Assembly (NCBI GenBank): GCA_045863555.1
Contig: BTUU01000007.1
Coordinates: 1 to 64,000, forward strand
Length of the DNA: 64,000 nt
Origin: JACRLV01 sp045863555
GTDB lineage: Bacteria > Planctomycetota > Phycisphaerae > UBA1845 > Fen-1342
Reading direction: 5' to 3'
The notes under the pieces were generated by a model, which was not told where the DNA came from, made no database searches, and saw only the letters and a program-made list of their open reading frames with translations. A program made the translations under genes and the position numbers. Positions within the stretch are counted from its first letter, which is position 1. Every line of letters begins with the position of its first letter. Shown piece after piece: positions 63,619 through 64,000 of the stretch.

Positions 63619-64000
63619 ATGGAACGACTGCTCGCGCAAACCGGCTGGCTGCCCTCTCCCGGGCTCCTCTCGCTGATTGGACTCCTCGCATTCGCGGCGC
63701 TGGGCGGCTGGATCCTTCAACGGGCGCTCATCGGAGATCGGGCTCGGGGGAGGCCGCGGTGCCCGAAGTGCTGGTACAGCATGCACCTCGCGCCGTCGCT
63801 GCGCTGTCCGGAGTGCGGCACGGTCGCCCGGGACGAGCGGGCGCTGCTTCGGACGCGGCGGCACTGGTGGCGGGCGCTGCTCGGCGTCGTCGTGATCATC
63901 GGGCCGGCGGTGGCGGTCGCGTTCACGCGCTACCGGCAGGACGTGCTCAACCTGCTTCTCCCCCGCTGGTGGCCGGTGAGCACGCAGACGGTCGCGGGCT
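63619..64000 (+). CDS. zinc-ribbon membrane protein (partial, runs off the edge)
   Basis: At least 127 residues from ATG 63619; the frame stays open to the window end. An N-terminal helix (LLSLIGLLAFAALGGWILQ) is followed by CPKCWYSMHLAPSLRCPECG and a second helix (WWRALLGVVVIIGPAVAVAF). This is the same layout as the 8107-9204 protein. No function known. Confidence 0.7.
   Translation, partial: MERLLAQTGWLPSPGLLSLIGLLAFAALGGWILQRALIGDRARGRPRCPKCWYSMHLAPSLRCPECGTVARDERALLRTRRHWWRALLGVVVIIGPAVAVAFTRYRQDVLNLLLPRWWPVSTQTVAG

Overview
The window is high-GC DNA with the hallmarks of a Planctomycetota chromosome, most likely Phycisphaerae-like (inference). The clues are an ECF sigma factor paired with a Ser/Thr kinase carrying a TPR tail, prepilin-like proteins, several small membrane proteins with a CPxC...CPECG zinc ribbon, an M56/BlaI regulator pair, and three secreted proteins ending in dockerin-like GDxDGDGxVDxxDLxxLLxxFG repeats. 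No rRNA, tRNA, CRISPR array, prophage or insertion sequence was recognised.

Layout. 1-393 is a repeat-rich intergenic region. 394-10002 carries a small Tyr-rich secreted protein, pabB, an M60/TCAF-like metalloprotease, a HELTH metalloprotease with a zinc-ribbon partner, uvrC, a zinc-ribbon membrane protein and a TPR protein coupled to an MgtC/DUF4010 membrane protein. 11426-18147 is nuoJKLMN, the membrane arm of complex I without nuoA-I. 18232-18879 is a small stress-type cluster (lipoprotein, CsbD, DUF1328). 19127-21104 holds a MoxR ATPase and two small zinc-ribbon membrane proteins.

21230-32651 is the most interesting block. It is a co-directional minus-strand cluster: BlaI repressor, BlaR1-like M56 protease without a penicillin-binding sensor, large TPR protein, ExbB/TolQ, ExbD/TolR, and a 1084-residue protein. 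That last protein joins a TolB-like PD40 propeller to a TonB-like SxxxH transmembrane helix, a Pro/Ala-rich linker and a carboxypeptidase-regulatory-like domain. It reads as a rearranged Tol/TonB energy-transduction system placed under BlaI/BlaR1-type control. Upstream of blaI there is a promoter with two matching operator copies, one between -35 and -10 and one over the predicted start site.

32804-45073 carries secreted proteins, a small RHH-like protein, an M16 homologue with a broken zinc motif, a GspE/PilB ATPase, the ECF-kinase pair, an Arg/Asp-rich lipoprotein and an alpha/beta hydrolase. 45187-52382 carries an HI0933-type flavoprotein, a GT-C-like membrane glycosyltransferase, xseA and a sialidase-like secreted protein. 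52431-57305 encodes a GH127-GH2 double glycosidase whose inter-domain linker is made of an in-frame cluster of palindromic repeats. 57562-60447 is a zinc-ribbon membrane protein and a tandem pair of prepilin-like genes, each followed by a near-identical hairpin. 60774-63090 is an ECF sigma / anti-sigma / PDZ operon, and a zinc-ribbon membrane protein runs off the right edge.

Most gene starts were chosen from Shine-Dalgarno sequences, signal peptides or 4-bp ATGA overlaps. Functions come from motifs read by eye, not from database searches.
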